A DNA stretch of 30,219 nt from Lyophyllum atratum. Lineage: Eukaryota; Basidiomycota; Agaricomycetes; Agaricales; Lyophyllaceae. Of this stretch, positions 1 to 9,540 are shown piece after piece (position 1 is the first letter of the stretch; each line of letters opens with the position of its first letter). The notes under the pieces are model-generated. The model was not told where the DNA came from. It did not search any database and saw nothing but the letters and a program-made list of their open reading frames with translations. The DNA is taken from contig JACGCN010000130.1 of NCBI GenBank assembly GCA_014905825.1, positions 1 to 30,219 on the forward strand, given 5' to 3'. The position numbers were made by a program, and so were the translations under genes.

Positions 1-713
1 GAAGAAAACTTTCGGCCCGGTGGCAGCCATGCTTCCGATAAAGTCAACGTTGTCGAACATGAAGAGGCAAAAAGCCGGAAGCACGTCCTTGATAAGCTCA
101 AGGAGATTGAGAGCCTCGGCGGAGAAGGGTTGATGTTGAGGAAGCCCGCCTCGTATGTCAATAGCTCGCCTGTGCGGACGACGCTCACTTTCATAGTCAG
201 TATGAAGGGAGGCGCTCGGGAACATTATTGAAGATTAAAGTTGGTGATGACTGTTTCGAAGTTACTCTATGTTGCTAAATATGTCTTGTTCTAGACCTTC
301 TATGACGCTGAAGCTGTCGTCACTGGCTATGTTCCCGGCAAAGGTAGGAACAAGGGCACCACCGGCGCGTTAAAGTGCAAGATGGAATCTGGAAAGGTCC
401 GCATCCTAGTCGGCCTTAACGACCCCACGGTCATCAACGCATATGTGCCTCTAGACCTTTAACGTCGGGACAGGTTTAAACGACAAGCAACGCAAAAATC
501 CTCCCAAAGTCGGCGCGATCATCACTATCGGTTCCAAGAGCTGACGAGGGATGGAGTGCCAAGGTAACACATTTGCATAATGGTCACACATACCTCTGTT
601 AACGCATTCGTAGGTTCCCGTCGTATATCGGTGAGGCCGCTGATAAGGATGAGCCCAAAGACGCGGAGATTCCGGAGCATCGCAAGGGAGGCGTGAAGCC
701 TGCGGATGATTGA
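1..713 (+). CDS. ATP-dependent DNA ligase, C-terminal part (5' partial, one frameshift)
   Basis: This is the 3' end of a DNA ligase; the start lies left of the window. Seen: the spliced frame carries the nucleotidyltransferase end motif GGEGLMLRKP, then motif V (TLLKIK), then a compact OB fold with DAEAVVTGYVPGKG, GALKCKMESGK, VGTGLND, YRFQELT and GVPRFPSYIG. Introns are placed at 153-196, 240-294, 397-454 and 564-613. Known: this C-terminal layout is the small ligase OB domain (DNA_ligase_OB_2 type) of chlorovirus and bacterial ATP ligases, not that of eukaryotic Lig1 or Lig4. Such enzymes seal DNA nicks through a lysyl-AMP intermediate; the catalytic lysine motif is outside the window. Odd: near 525 the frame slips by one missing base between AIIT and YRFQEL, probably a sequence error. 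The acidic/basic tail ends in PADD and a stop at 711-713. Confidence 0.88.
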
Positions 714-843
714 ATCATCAAGTCGATGTTCCCAAATCCGCAACCTGCTCCTATTGGTTTGATGAACTACTGTCCATCGCGTTCTGACAATACGTGTTAC
801 GTTTGGTATCTACAAGTACATGTTGCTTTCTACGGACGAATAA

Positions 844-1637
844 TTAATCCCCTCCTTTCTTCTTCTTCTCCTCCACGACCTCCACGTTATCACAGGTATG
901 CCTTTTAGCACACCCGCTCCAGCCTCTATCATCTCCAAAATCTCATCACTAACATCTCCTTGCACGACGATCTCGTCCTGTCCTTGAGATTTTCGTGACT
1001 GAGGAGCCAGTAGCGAATTTCGACGAGAACTGTTTCGCCGCTTTCTTGAGATCGACGCCAAACGCCTCGAGCCCGTGAATGGAGGTAACATGCTTTCGTT
1101 TATTCCTCTCTATTCGCTTTATCGTGACCTGGGAAATGATGTCCAAGATGTCCCAGCGTCTGAGTCGATGTATCAACGCACCTGCGATGCCAGCTTCTTC
1201 TTTAGGGCAGCATCTGCTTTCGCCTCCGCTTTCGCCTCCTTCTTTGCCGTATCCTTCTCCAATTTTGCCTGCGCCTCCAAACTCAGGTCCCAACTTTACT
1301 CGTGAGCGCATCTACAGAGGGAAGTCAGATCTTTGTGATCTGATCTGTGACCCACCACACACCTTCAGAATAATACTTGTCAACAGACTCGAGTGTTCTT
1401 CCTTAAGCCACTCCTTGCACCGTGTCAGGCTTGACCCAAATTCGCAATATTCAGGTGGGAACGTGCAGACTACACATTGAAGACATTAATCCGTGGAATC
1501 GTTTCTTCGGGGATGAGCGATGAACCTGCGCAATACAGTACCTGAACCGGAGGTACTGGATCAGGTGCGGGGGGCCCTTCAGGCTCTTCCGCTGCTTGAG
1601 CAGGGGTGGTGGGTGTTTGGTTCTTCTTGGATGGCAT
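844..1637 (-). CDS. TMA22: TMA22/DENR, density-regulated SUI1-domain protein (several frameshifts)
   Basis: DENR/Tma22 pairs with Tma20/MCT-1 to eject tRNA and recycle 40S subunits after termination. Seen: start MPSKKNQTP at 1637, a proline-rich leader, then the cysteine-rich DENR motif VLYCAVCTFPPEYCEF, a Lys/Ala-rich linker (KDTAKKEAKAEAKADAALKK), and the SUI1 domain (VTIKRIERNKRKHVT, GLEAFGVDLKKAAKQF, DEIVVQGDVSDEI), ending NVEVVEEKKKGGD. Exons read best as 1526-1637, 1363-1469, 1182-1311 and 844-1128. Odd: the model needs about four single-base corrections, near 1381, 1285, 990 and 892. Each sits where the family sequence continues in a neighbouring frame, so I read these as assembly errors in a working gene. 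The upstream region has a CACGTGAC element at 1673-1680. Confidence 0.9.
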
Positions 1638-1866
1638 GGTCCAGGTGAAAAGGAAGAAGGGATTGTGACGGGCACGTGACTCGAGGAGCAGTGTCTGATC
1701 TAAATTTGGATCAGGCAGCAGGCTTCTAAGCTGAGCTTGCTGCCTTAAACTCCAGAATGTTGGTTCCATCTCCGATTTCAAGCATAAGCTGTGGCGCTGA
1801 GGCTTAACCACGGCAACGAGCCTGGCTTTGGATAGCACTCATGCAAGAGTTCCGCGGCTCGAGCAC
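1638..1866. promoter_or_regulatory. Promoter region of TMA22 with a CACGTG E-box
   Basis: This 229-bp gap separates the TMA22 start from the stop of the next minus-strand ORF. It holds CACGTGAC at 1673-1680, a core that fungal bHLH factors of the Cbf1 type can bind. It lies about 36 bp upstream of the TMA22 start codon, so it could equally fall in the 5' leader. An open frame runs through the gap but has no protein-like motifs. Confidence 0.4.
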
Positions 1867-2334
1867 TCAGTGGCATCTTATAATTAATCCGTAATCCAAG
1901 TCCACTGCCATATACCCGCCATAAACCGGCAAGCGAAACCATAAGAATTCTTCCTTAGGCCCCATCGCCCATATATAGACGGTTCCCCAATCCTCTATCT
2001 CAAAAACATGCTCCCGCGGCCCCTCATGGACCAGATCACTGGCCATAAATGCGCCACACCGAACGAGACCCTCTATCGTCTGTCCTGACCTCTTTTCACG
2101 ACATTGAAGTAGATCCACGTTGGTCGCAATAATTGAAGCAGTCGCCTCAGGAGCATCGTTCAACAACTTGTTGACCTTCAAGTGTCGAAGGCCGCTTGTC
2201 ACCGTGGTGCTCGAGATATCGTCTTTGTCATCCAAACCCAGAAAGGACAACATAGGGCACATTTCGTTGACTTCCAGCTCGATTTGGTTGCAGGAACCTA
2301 CTACGTAGTACTGGCCAAGGAATTGAGACGTACC
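1867..2334 (-). CDS. Unrecognised ORF directly downstream and in frame with the SET-domain gene
   Basis: I do not recognise this protein. About 156 codons stay open on the minus strand, with a protein-like composition (for example GLDDKDD, EIEDWGTVYIW and VYGGYMAVDLDYG). The open frame begins immediately after the TGA that ends the SET gene and is in the same frame as it, with no ATG until residue 27 (MCPMLSFLGLDD). Options are a C-terminal extension of the SET protein reached by an unseen intron, stop readthrough or a base-calling error; a separate small gene starting at the internal ATG; or chance. The stop is TAA-free, reading TGA upstream and ending RCH-stop at 1867. Confidence 0.35.
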   Translation of the reverse strand, partial: GTSQFLGQYYVVGSCNQIELEVNEMCPMLSFLGLDDKDDISSTTVTSGLRHLKVNKLLNDAPEATASIIATNVDLLQCREKRSGQTIEGLVRCGAFMASDLVHEGPREHVFEIEDWGTVYIWAMGPKEEFLWFRLPVYGGYMAVDLDYGLIIRCH

Positions 2335-2343
2335 CAAAGTGCG

Positions 2344-4008
2344 TCAGAACTCTTCGTGGTTGAGAATGCTGTCGGCCACCGTGGTAGCGACGCAAAGTTC
2401 TTCCTCCCAGATCATCCTGATATTTTCCTTCATCCAAGGGAACCAAGGTGTCTGACCTTGTTCCAGTACGACGTCCAATGAGGCAATTGCGGATGTCGCG
2501 TTCTCGGCCAGCGTTCTACAGACCCGGAGCAGAGTATTCCTCCACGCATCCTCATTCTCCTCCGAAATTATATCTGCCGTACCCTGAAGAGTAGCTTTCC
2601 AGGGTAGTAAGGCCCTATCAGCATCTGGAAGTACTTCTTTTGCTGAAGTGGGGAAGAGATGGTAAAGCCGTAGCGCCGTGATCAACCGGTAAGATGGATG
2701 GGCAGGTGATGGTTGAAGGTGCATTGTCCAGTCGCTAGAAACCTGGTTAGCATGGCAGTATCTTGATCGGACGGACTGAGATCTCATACCCCCAGTATCC
2801 CTCGCTGACGAGCACCTCTTTCATCCATATACCCAGTCTCCCTCTCGCTTCAAATAAGCACCCTATCGCGCTCTCGACGTCACTTTCTCCGCAAACATCG
2901 CCGCGTAATAAGATTTCATTGGAAATCTTGTTGACAAAACCATAGTCAACAAATAAAGTCCTATTCGGATGCGCACCGTACGTCAGGTACAACTCGTCAC
3001 CATTTTTGCTATGGAGTCCGAAGGTGATAGGATGGGTAAAAATCGCGGCCAATTGATCTTGGGTGCCGAAACCCATCTTGTCTGAATTCGTCAATTGTGG
3101 GCGACATCCTATTAGAGTGTATGGTGTGGATTGGCGAAATCCCGAATAGGACCACAGGGTCAGGTTGTTTTTATGAGAGGGCTGATTGTTCGATGGCGGT
3201 GGGTAGGAGACAGGCGAGTGTTGACTGAGTATATATTTAGGTGGTGCGTTGGCGAAAGTGTCACAATTATCAAGATTACAAACCGTTGACGCCATGCCCA
3301 TTGATAATTTTCTTCGCAAAATGGGGAAGATCTATTCGAAAGGGATTCCAAGAGTGGCCTGATAACCTCAGAGACGGGACGACCAAAATCACTTTTCTTC
3401 CTTGAATGGCGTCAGAGAGAATCACCATTGGAAGTGGTGAACTAACTAGATAGCGCTGCACAGTCTTCCAATCCGCATGGAAACGATCGGCGAGTTTATA
3501 CAGGCTAGACATGACACTTGGAGGTAGACTTGACAAAAGCCAAGACCATTGATTGCCTTTGGTGTCTACCACAAAGCCATGTCAACGGATGCGAGTCAAA
3601 TTCACGAGGTAGGGTAGAAATGTATGGTCCAAAAAGAGGGTCGCTGGATACTTGAGAGCCTATAGGACGATAGAGAAACAGATGGAGAGATATCAACTGT
3701 GTCGCCGTTAGAGACCGCCGCGCCTGAGGATATAACGGCGAAAGAGTGGAGACGTTTAATAGTGCACTTGAAGGTATGGAAAAGATTCGGGTTGCAGGCT
3801 TGACAGATCTGAGGGCAAACATCCATGACCAGCACCTACGAAAAAATGAATTCTTCCTGTGGATGCTACGAAAAAGAAAGTAGGAACCATGAGCTGCTCT
3901 TGCCTGCACCAGCATGGCCTCAGGTGCTGTATCCATGCCATGTGTATTCAACCACATGAGAAGGTTTTGCCAATGAGGGTGGGGTTGGCCCGAGTAAGCC
4001 GCGTCCAT
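2344..4008 (-). CDS. SET-domain protein lysine methyltransferase, SETD6/RKM-like (multiple frameshifts)
   Basis: Probable lysine methyltransferase of the split-SET type (SETD6, Rubisco LSMT, yeast Rkm), which often modifies ribosomal or translation proteins. Seen: start MDAAYSGQPHPHW at 4008; first SET block FALRSVKPATRIFSIPSSAL; linker DPLFGPYISTLPREFDSHPL; helical block DRFHADWKTVQRYL; YQWAW; a DFAN-type motif; then the SET-C signature DELYLTYGAHPNRTLFVDYG; and a helical substrate-binding tail ending NHEEF. Clear introns are 3836-3887 and one near 2740-2790 (start GTATGAGATC, end CTAACCAG). Odd: frame slips are needed near 3817, 3553, 3293 and 3140, so exact exons in the middle are not resolved. 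It is divergently transcribed from the dehydrogenase, 127 bp away. Substrate unknown. Confidence 0.8.
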
Positions 4009-4135
4009 GACTGAGAGAGCTGAGAGTTGTTCCCAAGTCCTGTCCCGGGCCGGACCTCACAAGTTCAGTCGTTCCCAGGGGCTACTTACCACGGTGTCCA
4101 CCTCCACCAGCCTCCACCCCATCGCTCCCTCAAAC
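4009..4135. promoter_or_regulatory. Divergent promoter between the SET gene and the dehydrogenase
   Basis: Only 127 bp separate the two start codons, so both genes must share this region or overlap in their leaders. The plus side is pyrimidine-rich and CCACC-rich just before the dehydrogenase ATG (CTCCCTCAAACATG), a common fungal leader composition. I see no clear TATA box. Confidence 0.5.
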
Positions 4136-5263
4136 ATGTCAGTATTCAACGCTACACGGTTGCTCGGGAAAACGGTTCTGGTCACTGGGGCCAGCAGTGG
4201 TATCGGAGCTGTGAGTGATAGCTTTACTTAATGCAAGCATCTTCCTTCGAATCTGTAGAAGGCTACCGCGATTCTATTCGCTAAAGTAAGTTGTCGGATT
4301 CCTATCGAGTATCATCAAGCCAAGTGACACTTCTCACAGGGAGGATCCAACGTGATTCTCGTGGCCCGTCGTGCAGACGCCCTCAAAACGGTGTCCGATG
4401 CCTGCATCGCGGCCCACAAGGAATCTGGCCTCCAGCAGGGAGGAAAGTTCGCCACCGTCCAATTGGATGTATCCGATAAGACGCAGGTTGCCGCACTTTG
4501 GGATAAGGTTCCCCAAGACCTTCAAGACGTCGATGTACTGGGTAACGCGTCGGATTCTGCACCTACCCTAGCATCATCATTGAAGTGACTTTCGTAGTTA
4601 ACAATGCAGGATACGTGCTTGGTGTTGAGCATGTCGGGGACATAGCCGAAGCTGATATCGAGGGGATGTTTGCGACCAACGTCCTCGGCTTGATCTCCGT
4701 GACGCAACTCCTTGTTAGAAGTGAGCCTCCAGTGTTCAGTTCTGATCTGATAATTTACTTTATCGACTAGAATTCAAGGCTAGGAAGTCGGGACACGTTA
4801 TAAACCTCGGTTCTATCGCGGGTATAGAGCCATATGCTGGGGGTAGTATCTACACTGCTACCAAGCACGCTGTCAATGCATTCACGGGATCGTTGAGGAG
4901 AGAGCTCGTTAATACCCCTATTAGGGTGACTGAAATCCAACCTGGTTCGGATTACTATGCCTTCCCATATCGCCGTGTTGTAACTTATCTGCTAGGTATG
5001 GTGGAGACCGAGTTCTCGATTGTCCGCTTCAGAGGGGATACCGGAGCCGCCGCGAAGGTATACCAGGGACTTCAGCCACGTAATGTCGCCGTTTTTCAAC
5101 CTTTTTGTTCAGTATATAACCTTTCACAGTGACCGCTGGCGACATCGCAGAAGAAATTGTTTGGGCTGCAGCTCGACCCTCTCACGTCAACATTGCAGAA
5201 GTTCTGGTTTTCCCCGTCAACCAAGCCAGCGCGACTATCAGCTATCGCGGCCCGAGCGCGTAA
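4136..5263 (+). CDS. NADP-type short-chain dehydrogenase/reductase (YMR226C/YdfG-like), intact
   Basis: A classical SDR related to yeast YMR226C and bacterial YdfG, which oxidise 3-hydroxy acids and L-serine-like substrates with NADP(+). Seen: seven exons (4136-4210, 4259-4285, 4340-4541, 4598-4720, 4771-4944, 4996-5079, 5130-5263) join to 272 codons with no frame break. Motifs in order: cofactor loop TGASSGIG at residues 17-24, ILVARR after the second strand (arginines fit NADP preference), LDVSD, NNAG, catalytic serine in NLGSIAG, catalytic YTATK, and IQPGMVETEF. The tail ILVFPVNQ-like strand ([17 protein letters not shown]) is typical. The length matches the family. Substrate cannot be fixed from sequence. 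Converges on the next gene, 70 bp away. Confidence 0.95.
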
Positions 5264-5333
5264 GGAACGTAATTTCCGTGTAGATCCCCAGATCCATAGC
5301 AAATGAATGAATGACGTGAACGTATGAACATTG

Positions 5334-8300
5334 TTAGCTCTTCGACTTCTTACTCCGTAGCCTTGTGTTCTTCACAACGATGACCTCCGGCGGAGGTTCG
5401 ACATCGTTGTCATAAACGAACCTCTTGACAACCACGCTCTCCTCGACAAGTTCCGCCAATGGAGAATCAGCGTAAGGAAGATTCCCTAGATTATCCAAAG
5501 GAGCTGCCTGATAAGAATAAAATATTAGGTCGTGGTGATTGAGAGCGTAATGAAAACATACCTTGGCTGTAGGCGCCAAACATCCCTTCGTAGCAATGTT
5601 TTCCTTCGGTTGAGGACGTGTCCCCAGCTTCACTTCGTCCAGATAAATCGTGGTATATAATCCTCGATCCCATTTCACCCGTCTTTCATTCTCCCTCATG
5701 TCATCCCTATCGTCTTCGCTGAGTTTAAGCCTTTTGAGCTTTCTCACTGGAGTTTGGTAATCGTCCTCGTCGCCCGGTCCCCTTCTATGCCGCCTGGGAG
5801 CAGGACTGCTGCTCTGATCATCGGAATCACTTTCGATATCCGAATCACCATCACTGCGCCCATCCATTTCGCTATGATCTCCTGTTCCGTCATCACTCCT
5901 CCTCGCCCTCCTCTCCGCCCGTTCCTTTCGCTGCTTGCCCTTCTCATCCTGTTGACGCTGCGAGATAGTCCTAATCTTGACCACTGGACTTTCTGGCCTT
6001 GCCCCCTCCTTTCTGATGACTTCGGTCTCCAGCTTGGCAGCCAGATATCGCTGGTTCTTCGCGGTATTCGACGTCGTGAGAGCTTTCAAAGCCGTAGCGC
6101 TCATTCCCGAAAACGTCCGATCCCAACGCACGGTAGTTTGTGCGTTTGCGTTGCGGCGTGAAGGTAACGGACGTGCATCGGAGCTCCCAAATACATCGGC
6201 GGCAGATGTAGGATTGATAGGCTTGCGAACGCGCATGGTTCGACGAACACCATCCGAGGGTATCTCCGCTTGTGGCGCAGACATATCTCCTTGTGGTTCA
6301 GGGGATGACGGCAGGGTCTCATCCGTCGATGGGACTTCCTGCCCCCCTGCTTCCTGGGTGTCGCTGTCAACACCTTGTACATCGGGAGGTCCATCGTCAG
6401 AATCTAGCTGCACTGGCTCACTATGCAGCGCTTGTTTAGTAAGTTGCACGTCTACAGGTTTATCCACGACTCGTCGAATATGTTTGCGGCGATTTCTTTG
6501 CAATAGTGACAGAAGGAAGAGCCGCTGCTTTGAGAGTCGATGCAGTATTGGATCCACCAACTCGGGGTACTTGTCGCAATACTACCACAGGTCGAGGTTT
6601 GGCGGGAGCAGCTTTCTCCGAGATAATGCGCTTTCGCTTTAGAGTCGAAGTAGTGACGGCAGATTTCCCGGATGTCTGGGTTGGTTCCTCGGTTTTGGCG
6701 TTGCTAGAGCTGGTTCCGACTCCAACCTCAGCAGAGACTACCTTGTGGACAACCTTTTATTGAACATAGTAAGGTTAGGGTCAAAAAAATATCGGGCTTG
6801 TTGAGACCTACTACAGCGGGCTGGCTAATTTCCGTAGTCGGATTGACTCTCCTCATGATGGTCGGCTTGCCCGTTTCGGTGGATTTCGCAGGTGGCCTAG
6901 AGTACGGCTTGATGGTTCTCGGTATCCTGCTGTTGGTCTGCTTGAGGCTCGACTTGGAAGGACTTGGGATGGCTGGTCGACGAGGTTCAGCAAGATTAGC
7001 CATACTAATGTCAGCTTGCGTTTCCTCAGGTATTGACGCAGGAGGGTCTTTTTCCGAAGGGACTATAGGAAAGGGTAGCCGAGCAGGCCGGTATGCTGAA
7101 GAGCCAGACTCATTGGGGCGCAACACAGCCGTGGATTCTCTACTTGCTTGTGCCGGAGGTACGGAACTGCTTCTCTCTCGAATTTTACCGCCGAGTTGTC
7201 CAGGGAGAGGAAGTTCGACAGATCCAAATCGCTCCTTCGGAGCGCCGCGAGTGGGACTTCCAAACCTGATACCTTGCCGTTTTTTCTGCGCCACTGGTGT
7301 GGTAGCTTCAGAGAATTCTACTCTTCTGGCCGGACTGTCAGTCGGGGCTATTGTGAGAAACGCTGTCTGAGAGGCCTCGAGTCCGGCTCTGCTACGACTA
7401 GCCGGGAAACGTAAACCCTTCAACGGGGATACATGGCCCTGGGTGACTGCCTCTGCCATAGGTATTCGACGTGCTGGTGTACGGTTAGGATCCTCCAGAG
7501 CCATGGGTTGTAATCGAGCGTTAGTGGATTTCTGCGCAGTCGACCGCGATGGACTTGCAAAGCGGATGGGGCTCGTGGAACGTTGCGGAGTTCTGAGCAG
7601 CGATTGTTGAGAGAATGCGGGAAATCGATGTCGTGGTGGATTTTCAGGCACTATATTTGCAGTTGCGCTGTCTGGGACGGCGAGCGAGAAAGGCAGAGGC
7701 TGTCGTGAAGGAGAAGCTACCAGTGAACTGAGTAAGTCAGTTGAGGTAGGCGAAAGAGATCCTAATTCACGATGGAAGACGGGAGGCAACGGAGCAGAGC
7801 CTATAGGTTTGCTCCTCGGCGTCCCTTCTGCCTTCTTCTCATCGGCTGGCCCTCCATCTTCTTGTCCGCTGTCTTGATCAGACTGGCGTCGCTCGCTCTC
7901 ATCGAATTCCTGCCCCAGTAGAGGATGCTGGGTGGCGTCAAGCATTTCGTAATCCTCGCCAATTGCAGTGTGGTGTGCCATACCGCTGCGACGGGGGCGA
8001 GTTGACCGTCGAGTGGGTGTCTGTGCAGCTTCTTCACCAACTCCAGCGATTTCACGACTGTTGAGCGGAGATCTCGAGGAGCCTCTGTATAACCCTTCAG
8101 CATCAGGTAATAACAAGGAGTCGATGACAGTGGCTTCTTCTCTGAGTTCCTCGAATGCTTTCGCCACGGCCTTTCCCTTTCCCTTCCGGTCATCAGCTCC
8201 AGATGATTCTATCACAGCCATGGGCACCACCTGAGGTGAGCCTGCTCGCGCATCTTTGGGCTTTTGGGAACGGGATGGACTTAGTGGTTGTGGAAACAGA

Positions 8301-9111
8301 TCGTCTAGAGAGGGATTGTCACCGGAGGGCGGCAACTTGGATGTGGAAGCCTCAGGAGAGATAGCACGGAAACGGCCGCTGGGGTGGAGAACGCCTCGAA
8401 GGAGATGAGATCTGGTTGGCTTGCACTTCGACTGGCATGCGGGGTCGTCGGCAGAGCCGGAGGAGAGAGTCCTGGACTAGTGTGGTAGAAAGTGGGTGGC
8501 GTCGAGGCCTCTGATTGATCGGCATCACCCAGGGCGATTTGTGCAGCATGAAAAGCGCGAAACGGGAGGCGAGGTGTGGGAGAAGCGATGTTATGTAATG
8601 CTGTGGTTGTTGAAGGGCTTGGTGGTGGGGACGGGTTATCATGAGCTCTACTAATTCTGATTGCTAGGACAGAGGGCGGTTCTGCGGACAGATACAATCA
8701 AGTAAGGTTGGTGCAATTAGAATTCTGCTTACCATCTTGCAAAGCCTGTTCAATATCAGGCGTCCCAGGGCCAGACGCGTGGACGTCTGTAGCCTCCATA
8801 AGCTCTTCCATCCCATTTATTAGGGGGGTCCCATCATCTTGGCGTCGTTGCACAGGCTGGGGTGAGGGTGATCTAGGCGGGGGTGTGGATAGACGAGGTG
8901 AACGTCGTGACGGCGACCGTGAAAGTCCTGGATGGAGGGTGCTCCGACGCGCCAAGATTGGGCCAAATTTCTTCTCCGGGGACATTAGAGGCCCGAAATG
9001 TATCCTGGCGTTAGCAGTATTGAATGCATCGCTATCCGAAGCAGAGGAGGAGGCTGGTGAGGGACACTCGGAGATATTGGTGCTGTTGAGAGTGTCGGGA
9101 GTGTCAGTCAT
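5334..9111 (-). CDS. Large low-complexity, proline-directed-phosphosite-rich protein, probably nuclear (two frameshifts)
   Basis: I do not recognise a named family. Start MTDTPDTLNSTN at 9111. Exons are about 8733-9111, 6812-8681, 5562-6753 and 5334-5507, giving roughly 1,200 residues. The N-terminal part has a block ARIHFGPLMSPEKKFGP followed by repeated SPSR, SPRL, TPPPR, SPARR and SPTR motifs, which are strong CDK-type phosphorylation sites. The middle is disordered and Ser/Pro/Arg-rich. The C-terminal third is basic and acidic in turn (KRKR, RRHRRGPGDEDD, VRKLKRLKL) and then a more ordered block with VKWDRGLYTTIYLDEVKLG and NIATKGCLAPTAK, ending RSKKSKS. Frame slips near 8376 (one missing base) and near 6475 must be corrected. 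The composition suggests a cell-cycle or chromatin role, which is inference only. Confidence 0.7.
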
Positions 9112-9540
9112 GTGTGGTGGGCGTAGTTGAATAGTTTAGGTATAAGTGGTGTAGATGGTATAGCGGAAAAAACTTGGGACTGGCTGTGGCATGGATGTTC
9201 GACTACAACCTGCCAATCTTCCCGAAAACACGCTCAGTTCAACACCACGTGACATTACCAACTGCGCCACTTTCCAGTACTACTAGTACTAAGTTTGAAC
9301 TTGTCTATTGCTTGTTTACAGCGATTGTAATGTACATTTGATTTGTATTTCTGTACTACCGATATGTGGGGCCGTTGAAAGTGTGGGTAACAGTGTGCAT
9401 GGATTCGGGAATAATACTGCGCGTGACTTGTGGGACCAGTGTGTCAAGAGTCTAAAGACGATTTGCCTCGTGAAAATTGTTATGCATGTTTCGTGGAACT
9501 ATTTGCAAAAGTGATAAGGTTGGGGCTGGCTTTCGTGGAA
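9112..9540. other. Intergenic region with a CACGTGAC element
   Basis: About 430 bp upstream of the low-complexity gene and downstream of the zinc-finger gene. It carries CACGTGAC at 9246-9253, about 135 bp before the 9111 start codon and identical to the element upstream of TMA22. A 68-codon plus-strand frame at 9308-9514 has no motif and I do not call it. Confidence 0.4.

Noticed and set aside
949..1311. Separate small ORFs over the TMA22 locus
   Set aside because: They are pieces of one DENR gene in different frames and on both strands, explained by introns and indels.
5754..7370. Long plus-strand open frames (5977-6642, 6798-7370) over the large minus-strand gene
   Set aside because: They mirror the low-complexity Ser/Arg coding of the minus strand; the opposite strand has clear introns and protein-like blocks.
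9308..9514. 68-codon ORF between two minus-strand genes
   Set aside because: Short, no motif, and lies in a promoter region.
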